NCBI RefSeq assembly: GCF_042652785.1 | Contig: NZ_JBHSHD010000003.1 | Coordinates: 186,001 to 250,000 of the forward strand | DNA: 64,000 nucleotides | Direction of reading: 5' to 3' | DNA from: Dokdonella_A ginsengisoli | Lineage (GTDB): Bacteria > Pseudomonadota > Gammaproteobacteria > Xanthomonadales > Rhodanobacteraceae | Position numbers and translations under genes: made by a program | The notes under the pieces: model-generated | What the model saw: the letters and a program-made list of their open reading frames with translations, nothing else | Databases searched by the model: none | What the model was told of the DNA's origin: nothing | Shown: positions 25,657 to 34,098 of the stretch, one piece after another | Numbering within the stretch: the stretch's first letter is position 1 | Layout: the number at the start of each line of letters is the position of its first letter

Positions 25657-27075
25657 ATGTCGTTGCGAAATACCCTGCTCGGCGCGGCCGCTTCCTTCGG
25701 CCTGCTGGCGAGCCTGCCCGGTTCCGCCGCCGATGGCGTGATCGACCCCGGCTTCGGCGCCGATGGCGTCGCCATCCTGGCGCTGGACGACATCGAGGGA
25801 CGCGAGCTGCGCACGCGCGCCGCGCTCGTGCAGCCCGACGGCAAGCTGCTGTTCGGTGGCTCGCGCAACAAGTTCGTGCCGACCGCGCCGTTCGATCCGC
25901 ACGTGCGCGCCACCCTGATGCGCCTGAACGCCGACGGCAGTCCCGACGCGGACTTCGTCGACGCCGCCGGCATTGCGGGGCTGATCGTGCTGCCCGACCT
26001 CGTGCCGGGCGACCAGATGCAGACCATCGAGGACATCCGCCTGCTCGCCGACGGCTCGATCCTCGCCGCCGGCAGCGCGGAGGCGTTCGGACCGCTCGGC
26101 GGCTTCGTCGTCAAGCTCGACGCGAACGGCGCGCTCGACCCGGTCTTCGGCAGCGACGGCCTGGTGGTGCTGCCATCCACGTATCTGCACGCGCTGGCGG
26201 TCGACGGTCAGGGCCGCATCGTCGCCGCCGGCGAACGCGTGACCTCGGGCCAGTACAGCAGCCTGGTGGTGCGCCTGAACGCGGACGGCAGTCCCGATTC
26301 CAGCTTCGGCCCGGCCGCCGACGGCAGCGCCGTGATCGAATGGGACGGCGTCGAAGGCCAGGCCGGCTATCTGACCTCGCTGGCGCTGACGCCGGACGAT
26401 CGCGTCCTCGTCGCCGGCCAGTACGAAGCCTACGGCCAGGGCATGGGCGGCGACTTCGCGATCGCGCGCCTGGACGCCGACGGACTGCCCGATGCGGGGT
26501 TCGCCGGCACCGGCTGGCGCGTATTCCACATCCCAGACCATGCCTCGACCTTGAACGGCGTCAACAAGCTGCTGCTGCAGCCCGAAGGCAGCGCCGTGTT
26601 CGCCGGCTACTACGACGCGGGCGAATCCAGCCTGCACCTCGTGCTCGGCCGCATCGGCGCCGACGGCGCTTCCGACCCGGCGTTCGGCGCCGCGACCACG
26701 CCCGGCTTCCAGACCATCCCGCTGGTGCCCGACGCCTGGAACCGCTACGCGACCGGGCTCGTGCGTCAGGGCGACGGCAAGCTGCTGGTCGGCGTCAGCT
26801 ACGCCACGCCGGTCGGCCGCGAGAACTATCTCGCCCTGCGCGTCTCGCCGACGGGCCAGCTCGATGCGGACTTCGCCGACGGCGGCGTGTTCGAGGCCGA
26901 CCTTGCACCGGACGGCGTCTACAGCGACGTCGGCGCCCTCACCCTGCTGCCGGACGGACGCCCGATCCTGGCCGGCGCGGTGATGCGCGACACCAACTCG
27001 CCGCTGGTCGACCTCGCCGTGCTGCGCCTGAGCAACGACAGCGTCGACCGCCTCTTCGCCGACGGCTTCGAATAG
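25657..27075 (+). CDS. Secreted delta-60 repeat (beta-propeller-like) protein with C-terminal FADGFE motif
   Basis: A 472-residue exported protein. The signal peptide starts MSLRNTLLGAAASFGLL and ends near GSAA. The rest is about six delta-60 repeats (DUF5122), each with D-G-x-x-D-x-x-F-G, then L-x-x-D-G-(K/R)-(I/L)-x-x-A-G, as in LVQPDGKLLFGG and VDGQGRIVAAGE; these fold as beta-propeller blades. It ends RLFADGFE, the last residues of the protein, a motif shared in near form with the GH44-like protein at 56423. I chose ATG 25657 for the GGAGAA sequence upstream and the immediate signal peptide. Confidence 0.82.
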   Translation: MSLRNTLLGAAASFGLLASLPGSAADGVIDPGFGADGVAILALDDIEGRELRTRAALVQPDGKLLFGGSRNKFVPTAPFDPHVRATLMRLNADGSPDADFVDAAGIAGLIVLPDLVPGDQMQTIEDIRLLADGSILAAGSAEAFGPLGGFVVKLDANGALDPVFGSDGLVVLPSTYLHALAVDGQGRIVAAGERVTSGQYSSLVVRLNADGSPDSSFGPAADGSAVIEWDGVEGQAGYLTSLALTPDDRVLVAGQYEAYGQGMGGDFAIARLDADGLPDAGFAGTGWRVFHIPDHASTLNGVNKLLLQPEGSAVFAGYYDAGESSLHLVLGRIGADGASDPAFGAATTPGFQTIPLVPDAWNRYATGLVRQGDGKLLVGVSYATPVGRENYLALRVSPTGQLDADFADGGVFEADLAPDGVYSDVGALTLLPDGRPILAGAVMRDTNSPLVDLAVLRLSNDSVDRLFADGFE

Positions 27076-27086
27076 ACGGCGCCGAT

Positions 27087-27116
27087 CCGGCCCCGGCCGG
27101 TGCGAGCCGGGGTCGG
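27087..27116. terminator. Hairpin after the delta-60 repeat gene
   Basis: An 11-base stem (27087-27097 with 27106-27116, one G-U pair in RNA) with an 8-base loop, 12 bases after the stop. No U-tract follows, so it may mark a 3' end rather than act as a full intrinsic terminator. Confidence 0.45.
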
Positions 27117-27138
27117 AGACGGGGAAATCGTGACGTCG

Positions 27139-27179
27139 AAAAAGATTCGGCCGCGCCGTGCGGTTGCACGACGCGGCCG
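27139..27179 (-). terminator. Intrinsic terminator for the minus-strand gene
   Basis: Read on the minus strand: a 14-base stem with one mismatch (27166-27179 with 27148-27161), a 4-base loop, then AATC and five T (plus-strand A-run 27139-27143). This is the form of a rho-independent terminator, about 90 bases after the stop of the gene ending at 27270. Confidence 0.75.
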
Positions 27180-27269
27180 ACGAGTCCCGCGTTCCTTCGC
27201 GGATTCCTTCTCGATCCCGCCAGTGGCCATCCCCTCGGCGGGACGGCGGCCGGCTGCCGCTCCTGCGTT

Positions 27270-29609
27270 CTATTGACGGCGATATTCCACGCCGTACATG
27301 AAAGTGTTCGGCTTTCCGGTGGTCGCACCGAGCGTGCCGAAGCCTGCGCCCGTGGGCCACCACGGCCACACGCCACTGCCGTCCCAGTCCGGCTGGCCGA
27401 GCGAATAGACGCTCGCGCTGACGAGGCCGAGCGCGTTCAGCGCGTTCAGCTCGTCCGGCGCCGCGCCGTAGTAGGTCACGAAGGTGCGCTTCTCGTTGGC
27501 CTTGAGCGTACCGAGCTGCAGGTCGAAGAACGCGCCGAGATCGCCCGGGCCACGGTCGACGAAATCACCCGGGAAGCCGCTGTGCGCGGCGAGCGGGTTC
27601 GGCGAATTGAAGCCGTTGTCGTACGAGGCGATCACGAACGGTGCGGCGGAGCCGGCGATCGTGATGTATTCGGAGAACCCGTTCGGCGCCACGTCGTAGT
27701 CGACGCCGCGCGAGTAGCGCAGGTCGAGCACCGGCACGCTGCCGATGTTCTCGATCGTCACGGCCACGCGATACAGGAACGGCGTGATCGGCGTCGGGTC
27801 GTACTGGTGCGTCACGCGGAAGGTGTTGCCGATCGTCACCGTCGATACCGCCGATGACAGCGTGTAGGAGAAGCTGCCGACGGCCATGTTGACGGTGCCG
27901 CTGCAGCGCGAGGTGTAGCCGGTGACGCCGAGGTCCGCGCTGGCCACGCCCCAGCCTTCGCAGGGCGAGCCCGGCGCCGAGGCGTCGGCATTGGTTTCCA
28001 TCAGGCGCAGGCCGACCAGGGTGGTGCCGTAGCGGCCGCTGGAGGGATTTGGCGGATCGCATTCGACGTTGAGGTAGCCGGTGCTGGACACGCCCAGCTG
28101 CACGGTGCCGTTGTCGATGACGCCGGGACAGCGCTCCGGCGGCGGATCGCGTTCGCAGCAGATGCCCTCGCCGTCGGCGTCGAGTTCGCGCACTTCCACG
28201 CGCGTGTATTCGGGCAGGCGCAGCACCTTCGGCGAGAAGCGCTTGGCCGGCAGGTCGATCACCGGCGTGCGCGGTTCCCACACCTTCGAGCACATCGTGT
28301 TGAACGCGGGATCGGTCTGCACGAAGTAGAAGTCCTGCGGATCGCCGACGCCGTCCCAGTCCTCGTAGGTGCTGCCGGCCAGCACGAAGCGGTCGGACTT
28401 CACGTCCATCGCGTACAGGTTCTCCGGCGCCTCGCGCTGCGTGCCGAACAGGCGCGCACCCGGCGGCGAGTTCAGGCCGAGGTCCGCCAGCCTCGCCGAC
28501 AGCAGGAAGCCGAAGGTCGCATGGCCGCTCAGCGTGCCGGTGACGGCGACGCTGCCGGGGCCGCCGTCGGCGTCGCGCACTTCGGCCACATCGTAGGCGA
28601 CCACGTTGCCGGCTTCCGGATCCATCCATTCCGATTGCGCCTTGACCGAGCAGCTCGCCGCCGAGAAGCGCGCCGCATAGCCGTCGGCGAGGGCGTCGAC
28701 GCGTCCGGTCGAGCCGACCAGCACGGTCTCGCCGCGGTAGTTGCCGAGGCTGAGCGGCGTGACGCCCTGGAAATCGGTGTTCTCGCCCTTCTGGCCGAGG
28801 ATCGCGTTGCACACCGGCGTGCCGCCTCCGTCGACGCGGAACATCAGCGCGCGGCGATCGCTGTTCCAGGTGCCGGCGTCGGCCGCCGATCCGCCGACCA
28901 CGAGGTCGGTCGGCGCGCCGCTGGCGGCCAGGTTCTCGGTGACCGCGCGGAAGCGCAGACCGAACGCGATGTCGCTGCGGCTGTAGGCCTGGCTCCAGGT
29001 CACCGCACCGGCGGCCGTCAGGCGCGCGATGCGGCCGAAGCTCGAACCGCTGCGCGGATCGGTCACCTCGTCGCCGACCACGATCAGGTCGCCGAAGGGT
29101 GCCGGCGCGCCGCGGTCGACCGACTGGATGATGTCGTAGCCGGCGGCGCGATAGTCTTCCTTCTGGTTCTGCAGCAGCGTCGCCCAGGCGACCTTGCCCT
29201 CGCAGTCGATGCGCATGACGTAGATGAAGACGCCCGGATCGCGCAGGACCGAGCCGGTCAGCGCGAAGCCGGTGCCGTCGTTCAGCTCGACCACCGCGTT
29301 CGCGCTGGTCTGCTTGCTGCCGTTGACGCTGTAGCCGCGCTGCCAGAGCGTGGTGCCGTCGTCGCGGATGCGCGTGGCCAGCGCCTGGGTGGTGCCGTCC
29401 GGCAGCGCACGCGTGCCGACGAGGATCGAACCGCCGTCCGGGCAGAACTTGGCGGCCTTGACGTCCTGGCCGTCGTCGCGCATCTCCGCCTGACCGTAGT
29501 AGCTTTCGAAATTGACCGCCTGCGCGGCCGGCGCCACCGTGGCCAGCAGCAGCACGCTCAGACGGAGCCAGCGCCGCTCGCGCGAGAAACTGGGGATCGT
29601 GAAGTTCAT
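27270..29609 (-). CDS. Large secreted protein, beta-propeller-like N-terminal half
   Basis: A 779-residue exported protein with signal peptide (RLSVLLLATVAPAAQA, to about residue 32). The first ~480 residues contain repeated strands of the type D-G-G-S-I-L-V-G and G-D-L-I-V-V-G-D, suggesting a beta-propeller. A Cys-rich stretch follows (EGICCERDPPPERCPG), then a C-terminal beta-rich domain of about 270 residues with Cys pairs. I do not recognise the C-terminal domain. No FADGFE tail is present; it ends YGVEYRRQ. It converges on the delta-60 gene, and each has its own hairpin in between. Confidence 0.7.
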   Translation of the reverse strand: MNFTIPSFSRERRWLRLSVLLLATVAPAAQAVNFESYYGQAEMRDDGQDVKAAKFCPDGGSILVGTRALPDGTTQALATRIRDDGTTLWQRGYSVNGSKQTSANAVVELNDGTGFALTGSVLRDPGVFIYVMRIDCEGKVAWATLLQNQKEDYRAAGYDIIQSVDRGAPAPFGDLIVVGDEVTDPRSGSSFGRIARLTAAGAVTWSQAYSRSDIAFGLRFRAVTENLAASGAPTDLVVGGSAADAGTWNSDRRALMFRVDGGGTPVCNAILGQKGENTDFQGVTPLSLGNYRGETVLVGSTGRVDALADGYAARFSAASCSVKAQSEWMDPEAGNVVAYDVAEVRDADGGPGSVAVTGTLSGHATFGFLLSARLADLGLNSPPGARLFGTQREAPENLYAMDVKSDRFVLAGSTYEDWDGVGDPQDFYFVQTDPAFNTMCSKVWEPRTPVIDLPAKRFSPKVLRLPEYTRVEVRELDADGEGICCERDPPPERCPGVIDNGTVQLGVSSTGYLNVECDPPNPSSGRYGTTLVGLRLMETNADASAPGSPCEGWGVASADLGVTGYTSRCSGTVNMAVGSFSYTLSSAVSTVTIGNTFRVTHQYDPTPITPFLYRVAVTIENIGSVPVLDLRYSRGVDYDVAPNGFSEYITIAGSAAPFVIASYDNGFNSPNPLAAHSGFPGDFVDRGPGDLGAFFDLQLGTLKANEKRTFVTYYGAAPDELNALNALGLVSASVYSLGQPDWDGSGVWPWWPTGAGFGTLGATTGKPNTFMYGVEYRRQ

Positions 29610-29890
29610 CGGGAGAACCTCGTCGGGATGCCGCGTGGAGGAGCACGAAACGGTCCGCCCATCAGGCCAGCAACGCGCCGGCGATCCAAGGAAGATACGG
29701 GGACGAAACCGGGACGCGGCAGGAACGGATGGGCAGGCGCGTGGATGCGATCGCGCGGCGGCGCGCGACATGACTCCTTCCGCGACAAGGCCTTAGCCGC
29801 GATCGATTCCCTTTTTCAGCCCGCGAATCCACTGGACGCCCGAAGCGACGCCTTCCTAAGATGGACGGACATCACACTTCGGAGACTCGC

Positions 29891-30409
29891 ATGCGCAGGG
29901 GCTTGTGCAGCATCGCCTGGATCGGCGCGTTCGTCGCAACGACGGCCGGCGCACACGGAATGGCCACCACCAGCGTCTGCGGCGAAGCCCGCCAGCGCCA
30001 GGTCGCGCAGTTCCATTTCACCCAGGCGCAATTGACCGACTACGAGCATTGCATCAAGCAGCAGCAGTCCTCGTGCGCGAACGTGCCGCTGGACGGGCCC
30101 GGCCAGGCCACCGGCGGGCTGACCGAGTGCCGGCCGCAGTACTGCACCGAGGTCGCGCTGAATCTGCCGACGCATTCGTTGAACGGCCCGGTCTACACGA
30201 CGATGAGCTGCGGTGTCGTCGACGACGCCTGGGGCCGCGCTGCGCACATGGCGGCGGACTACTGCGCCGCCCAGTCGCCGACCGGCAGCGCGACGTCGCA
30301 GGTGCTGTCGCCCGCCACCTTCCTCGACCCGAGCTATCACCACTCGCTGTACTCGGCCGACCAGGGACTGAGCGGTATCTGCGTGCAGTGCGTGGAGCCC
30401 ACGCAGTAG
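29891..30409 (+). CDS. Small cysteine-rich exported protein, unknown
   Basis: A 172-residue protein with a signal peptide (MRRGLCSIAWIGAFVATTAGA) and about nine cysteines in the mature part, several as close pairs (C-x6-C in HCIKQQQSSC, C-x3-C in ECRPQYC, and C-x2-C in ICVQC). The number suggests disulfide bonding after export. No enzyme motif is evident and I do not recognise the family. The ATG at 29891 has GGAG upstream. It is divergent from the secreted 779-residue protein and convergent with the TPR/PAS gene. Confidence 0.68.
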   Translation: MRRGLCSIAWIGAFVATTAGAHGMATTSVCGEARQRQVAQFHFTQAQLTDYEHCIKQQQSSCANVPLDGPGQATGGLTECRPQYCTEVALNLPTHSLNGPVYTTMSCGVVDDAWGRAAHMAADYCAAQSPTGSATSQVLSPATFLDPSYHHSLYSADQGLSGICVQCVEPTQ

Positions 30410-30445
30410 CGGCCGGATCCGACAGCCGCCCGCCAAGCGGGCGCC

Positions 30446-32686
30446 TCACACCAGCGCGCGCAGCCGCGTGTACGCCAGCACTGCATCGACGCGTCGCTGC
30501 AGATCCGCGCGCTGCGGCTCGTCGAGCTCGCATTCGGCGAGCACGAAGTAGCCCGAGCGCAGCACGTCGCGCCAGCGCGGCAGGCTCGGCAGCCGGGCGA
30601 GGCTGAGGTAGCGATCCATCGCTCGCGCGCGCAGGCGGCCGTCATCGACGGTGACGCGCCAGATGCGGCTCTTCTCGGCCAGCTCGAGCCGGCCCAGTCC
30701 CGTACTGCGCTCCCAGGCTTCGACCACCGCCAGCATCAGCTCGACCAGCGCACGCCGGAACCCGCCCTGCGCATCGGCCTCGCCGGTGCCGGGGGCGACG
30801 TCCAGCGTCGGCGGCGCCGCGCTCTCCACGACGGCATCGGCCTGGCGCAGGCCGACGATGACCAGATCCGGGTCCTGCTCGGCCGGCGCGAGGTGCAGGG
30901 CGAGCCGGTCCGGCGCGCCGGCGACACTCGCCTCCAATCGCTCGGCCGCCTGCGACTCTTCGAGCCGCTCGAACGCGGCGGCGAACGCGGCAGCGGCATC
31001 GGGCGCGAGCGCCTCGGCGAACGGCCGGCCGACCACGGCGGCGTGGCTGCGCCCGAGCAGACGGCAGGCGTCGCCGCTGGCGGCGACGATCATTCCGGCC
31101 GCATCGAGCACCAGCACCGCATCGTGACGGCTGTCCAGCGCTGCCTGCAGCAGGCGGCGGTCGAATACGAGATCGGCCGCAGCCCGGCGATGCTGTTCGA
31201 CCGCTTCCGCCAGCCGCGCCGCATGGGCGACCTCGGCCAGGCGCGCGCGCTGGCGGCGGCGATAGAGCAGCAAGGTCAGCGCCAGCAGGCCGGTGGCGGA
31301 CGCCGCCGCCGTCAGCCACAGCACGGTGGTGCGCTGGCGGATCGTCAGCGCACGCAGATCGTTTTCCGCCGCGAGCGCGGCGATGGTGCGATCGCGTTCG
31401 GCCGTCTCGAAACGCGTGCGCAGCCAGCGCAGCTCGCTGTCGTAGGCGGCCTTGCGCCGGGCGAGATCGGCCTGCTGGAACTCGCGCAAGCTCGACAGCG
31501 CGGCGGGCAGATCGCCGGCCGCCTCCTCGCTGCGCGCCAGTTCGTCGAGCAAAGCCGGTCGCTCGGCGTCATCGGTGGCCAGCTGCGCCAGCGCCTGGCG
31601 CAACTGCGTCGCCGCTTCGGCCGGCTTGCCGCGCAGGCGTTCCGCCGCCGCGGCCTGCAGCACCAGCGGCGCAGGCGGCTGCACGCCCAGCTCGGCGGCG
31701 AGCGCAAGGCCACGCTCGCTCCACTGCGCCGCCGCGACCGCATCGCGGCGTGCGGCCGCGGCGCGCGCGAGACCGGCGTAGACGCGCAGCCGATGCGGCT
31801 GCGCGCCGCCGTTCGTGTAGAGAGTCATGGCTTCCTGCAGCAGCGCTTCGGCGCGTTCCGCCTCGCCGTCGTCGAGCGCGAGCACGCTCAGGCTCTCCAG
31901 CGTATGCGCCTCCTCCAGCGCATCGCCCTGGCGGCGGTACGCGGCGAGCGCCTCGTCGTAGTACTTGCGCGCCTGCGCCGGTTCCTGCAGATCGCGGTAG
32001 ACGTCGGCGATGTTGTTGAGCACCGGCCCGATCGTGTCGATGCCGGCGCGGCGGTAGATGTCCAGGCTCTTGAGCAGGGCCTCGAGCGCGCGCCGGAAAT
32101 CGCCCAGGCGGCGCAGCGCGCTGCCGACGTTCTTCCAGCTCTTGGCCTCGGCCAGCGCGTCGCCGTGATTGGAAGCGATGCCGAGCGCGCGCTCGAACAG
32201 CTTCAGCGATTCGACGATCTGCTCCTGGTAGTACGCGAGCACGCCGCGGCGACGCGTCAGCTCGTAGTCGATGCGCCAGTCCGTCGAGCCGGCGGAAAGC
32301 ACTTCCACGCAGGCGAAGGCCGCCGCCGCCGCGGCGAAATGGCCGGACTTGATCTCGCCCTCGCTGCGCTCGAACAGGGTGGTGATCGCGGCCTTGCGCG
32401 CCGTCTCGTCGAGCGACCGTGCGTAGGCGGGCGGGCAGCTGGCGGCGAGCGCGGCCTGCGTGGCGTCCTGCTCGGTAACGGCGTCGGCGGCGACCGCCCG
32501 CAGCACGAACATGCTCAGGAAACCGGCGACGAACACGGCGATCCAGCGCCTCCGCCCCTTGCGGCAGGCCGTCGAGCCTGCGCGAACCTCGCCTCCACAC
32601 CGCCGACCGGGACGCCCCTCGCGCCACGGAGACGGCGGCCGGCCGCAACCGTACGGCATTCGCACTTGCACCTGGATGTCCCCCAT
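30446..32686 (-). CDS. Membrane TPR/PAS sensor-like protein with unknown C-terminal domain
   Basis: A 746-residue protein. A basic N-terminal stretch precedes a membrane/signal segment (RRRWIAVFVAGFLSMFVLRA, about 47-66). About eight TPR-like repeats follow (about 120-430), including ALGIASNHGDALAEAKSWKN and YYDEALAAYRRQGDALEEAH. A second membrane helix (about 445-470) leads to a coiled coil, a PAS-like domain (about 510-600, HDAVLVLDAAGMIVAASGDA) and a final ~105 residues of unknown type (IWRVTVDDGRLRARAMDRY). No histidine kinase, GGDEF or LytTR output is visible. The final domain may be the effector, possibly nucleic-acid-binding, but that is conjecture. Confidence 0.72.
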   Translation of the reverse strand: MGDIQVQVRMPYGCGRPPSPWREGRPGRRCGGEVRAGSTACRKGRRRWIAVFVAGFLSMFVLRAVAADAVTEQDATQAALAASCPPAYARSLDETARKAAITTLFERSEGEIKSGHFAAAAAAFACVEVLSAGSTDWRIDYELTRRRGVLAYYQEQIVESLKLFERALGIASNHGDALAEAKSWKNVGSALRRLGDFRRALEALLKSLDIYRRAGIDTIGPVLNNIADVYRDLQEPAQARKYYDEALAAYRRQGDALEEAHTLESLSVLALDDGEAERAEALLQEAMTLYTNGGAQPHRLRVYAGLARAAAARRDAVAAAQWSERGLALAAELGVQPPAPLVLQAAAAERLRGKPAEAATQLRQALAQLATDDAERPALLDELARSEEAAGDLPAALSSLREFQQADLARRKAAYDSELRWLRTRFETAERDRTIAALAAENDLRALTIRQRTTVLWLTAAASATGLLALTLLLYRRRQRARLAEVAHAARLAEAVEQHRRAAADLVFDRRLLQAALDSRHDAVLVLDAAGMIVAASGDACRLLGRSHAAVVGRPFAEALAPDAAAAFAAAFERLEESQAAERLEASVAGAPDRLALHLAPAEQDPDLVIVGLRQADAVVESAAPPTLDVAPGTGEADAQGGFRRALVELMLAVVEAWERSTGLGRLELAEKSRIWRVTVDDGRLRARAMDRYLSLARLPSLPRWRDVLRSGYFVLAECELDEPQRADLQRRVDAVLAYTRLRALV

Positions 32687-32782
32687 CGCCCGAAGATAAC
32701 ACCGCCGTTCGTGCGCGGGCAGCTTCGCGACACTCAGCCGCGCCCGGCAGCGGCCTCCCGCCATGCCCGCCCCGGCTCCCGC

Positions 32783-32811
32783 TTGACCGCGGGCAGTCGG
32801 CCGGCTACAGT
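32783..32811 (+). promoter_or_regulatory. Sigma-70 promoter of the his operon
   Basis: TTGACC at 32783-32788 and TACAGT at 32806-32811 are separated by exactly 17 bases. The predicted start of transcription is near 32818, about 25 bases before the first gene. No clear Shine-Dalgarno sequence lies in that short leader. Confidence 0.7.
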
Positions 32812-32816
32812 CAATC

Positions 32817-32832
32817 TACTAACGCATTAGTA
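32817..32832. promoter_or_regulatory. Trp-operator-like dyad at the his transcription start
   Basis: A perfect inverted repeat TACTAA-CGCA-TTAGTA begins 6 bases after the -10 element and covers the predicted transcription start. E. coli TrpR operators have TACTAG/CTAGTA halves, so this fits a TrpR-family site. A TrpR-like protein is the first product of the operon, so autorepression is the simple reading. Confidence 0.65.
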
Positions 32833-32842
32833 CATCAACGCA

Positions 32843-33208
32843 ATGAAACGACGCCATCTCCAGCCCGAAGTCGATTCCGAACGCGCCGAACGCTCGCTGT
32901 GCGAGGCGCTGCTGGCGCTGCGCAGCGTCGAGGAAGTGCGCGCCTTCCTCGCCGATCTGTGCACGCCGGCCGAGCGCGAGGCGATGCGCGACCGCTGGAG
33001 CGTGGTGCCGCACCTGATCGCCGGCGAGCCGTACTGGCAGATCCACGAAGCGACCGCCGTCAGCATCACCACGATCGGCCGCGTCGCGCGCAGCCTGGAA
33101 CAGGGCGCCGGCGGCTACGCGCTGGTCGCCGCGCGCCTGCAGGCCAAGCCGCGCGGCGCACGCGCGCCGGCAAGGCGCAGCGCCGTCGCGCGCAGGGCCG
33201 CATCGTGA
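32843..33208 (+). CDS. TrpR/YerC-family regulator at the head of the his operon
   Basis: A 121-residue protein with the TrpR fold: CTPAEREAMRDRWSVVPHLI corresponds to TrpR's L-T-P-D-E-R-E-A-L helix, followed by the helix-turn-helix (EPYWQIHEATAVSITTIGRV). TrpR-like proteins of the YerC type are found in Firmicutes and other groups; a role in histidine-gene control has been proposed for such linked genes. The C-terminus has an Arg/Ala-rich tail. Its stop overlaps the GTG start of hisG. It most likely represses this operon, with histidine or a derivative as corepressor, but the ligand is unknown. Confidence 0.82.
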   Translation: MKRRHLQPEVDSERAERSLCEALLALRSVEEVRAFLADLCTPAEREAMRDRWSVVPHLIAGEPYWQIHEATAVSITTIGRVARSLEQGAGGYALVAARLQAKPRGARAPARRSAVARRAAS

Positions 33209-34098
33209 GCGCCGCGCCCGACCGCCTGCGCATCGCGGTGCAGAAGTCCGGCCGCCTCGCCGAGGCCTCGCTCGGCCTGCTGCGCCGTGCCGGGCTGGCC
33301 TTCCGCGCCAGCCGCGACCACCTCTTCCTGTACGGCGAGAACCTGCCGATCGACGTGCTGCTCGTGCGCGACGACGACATTCCCGGCCTGCTCGTCGAAG
33401 GCAGCTGTGAACTGGGCATCGTCGGCCGCAACGTGCTGGTCGAGCAGCGCCTCGCCGGAGCCGGCGCGCCGGCTCCGCAGGAACTGCTGCCGCTCGGTTT
33501 CGGCGGCTGCCGCCTGTCGATCGCGATCCCGCAGTCCGGTGCGATCGCGCAGACCTCCGATCTCGACGGCCTGCGCATCGCGACCTCGTATCCGGCCCTG
33601 CTCGCCGACTGGCTCGCGCGCAGCGGCCTGAAGGCCGAAGTCGTCGTGCTGAACGGCTCGGTCGAGATCGCCCCGCGTCTGGGCAAGGCCGAGGCGATCT
33701 GCGATCTCGTCTCCAGCGGCGCGACCCTCGCCGCGAACCAGCTGCGCGAACTGGTGACCGTGTTCGACAGCCAGGCCGTGCTCGCCTCGAGCCCGCGCGA
33801 ACCGACCGCGGCGAAAGCGGTGCAGATCGAGCGCCTGCGCGCGCGCATCGCCGGCGCGCTGTCGGGCGACGGCGCGCGGCTGGTGCTGCTGCAGGCACCG
33901 CGCGCGGCACTGCCGGACATCACGCGCCTGCTGCCCTCGCGCGACCTGCCGAGCGTGCTCAGCCTCGACGGCCGCCCCGACGACATCGCCGTGCAGGCGC
34001 TGTGCAGCGCCGCGCTCGACTGGCAGCATCTGGAGGAACTCAAGCGCCTCGGCGCACGCAGCCTGATGGTGCTCAACGTGGAGCGCATGCTGGCATGA
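33205..34098 (+). CDS. hisG: ATP phosphoribosyltransferase (long form)
   Basis: HisG joins ATP and PRPP in the first, rate-setting step of histidine synthesis. The 297-residue length is that of the long form with a C-terminal ACT-like regulatory domain, which binds histidine for feedback inhibition; no HisZ is then needed. Motifs include RLRIAVQKSGRLAE at the N-terminus, the phosphate loop in CDLVSSGATLAANQL, and the regulatory part from about 225. It starts with GTG at 33205, overlapping the preceding stop (GTGA). Its own stop overlaps the next ATG. Confidence 0.95.
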   Translation: MSAAPDRLRIAVQKSGRLAEASLGLLRRAGLAFRASRDHLFLYGENLPIDVLLVRDDDIPGLLVEGSCELGIVGRNVLVEQRLAGAGAPAPQELLPLGFGGCRLSIAIPQSGAIAQTSDLDGLRIATSYPALLADWLARSGLKAEVVVLNGSVEIAPRLGKAEAICDLVSSGATLAANQLRELVTVFDSQAVLASSPREPTAAKAVQIERLRARIAGALSGDGARLVLLQAPRAALPDITRLLPSRDLPSVLSLDGRPDDIAVQALCSAALDWQHLEELKRLGARSLMVLNVERMLA

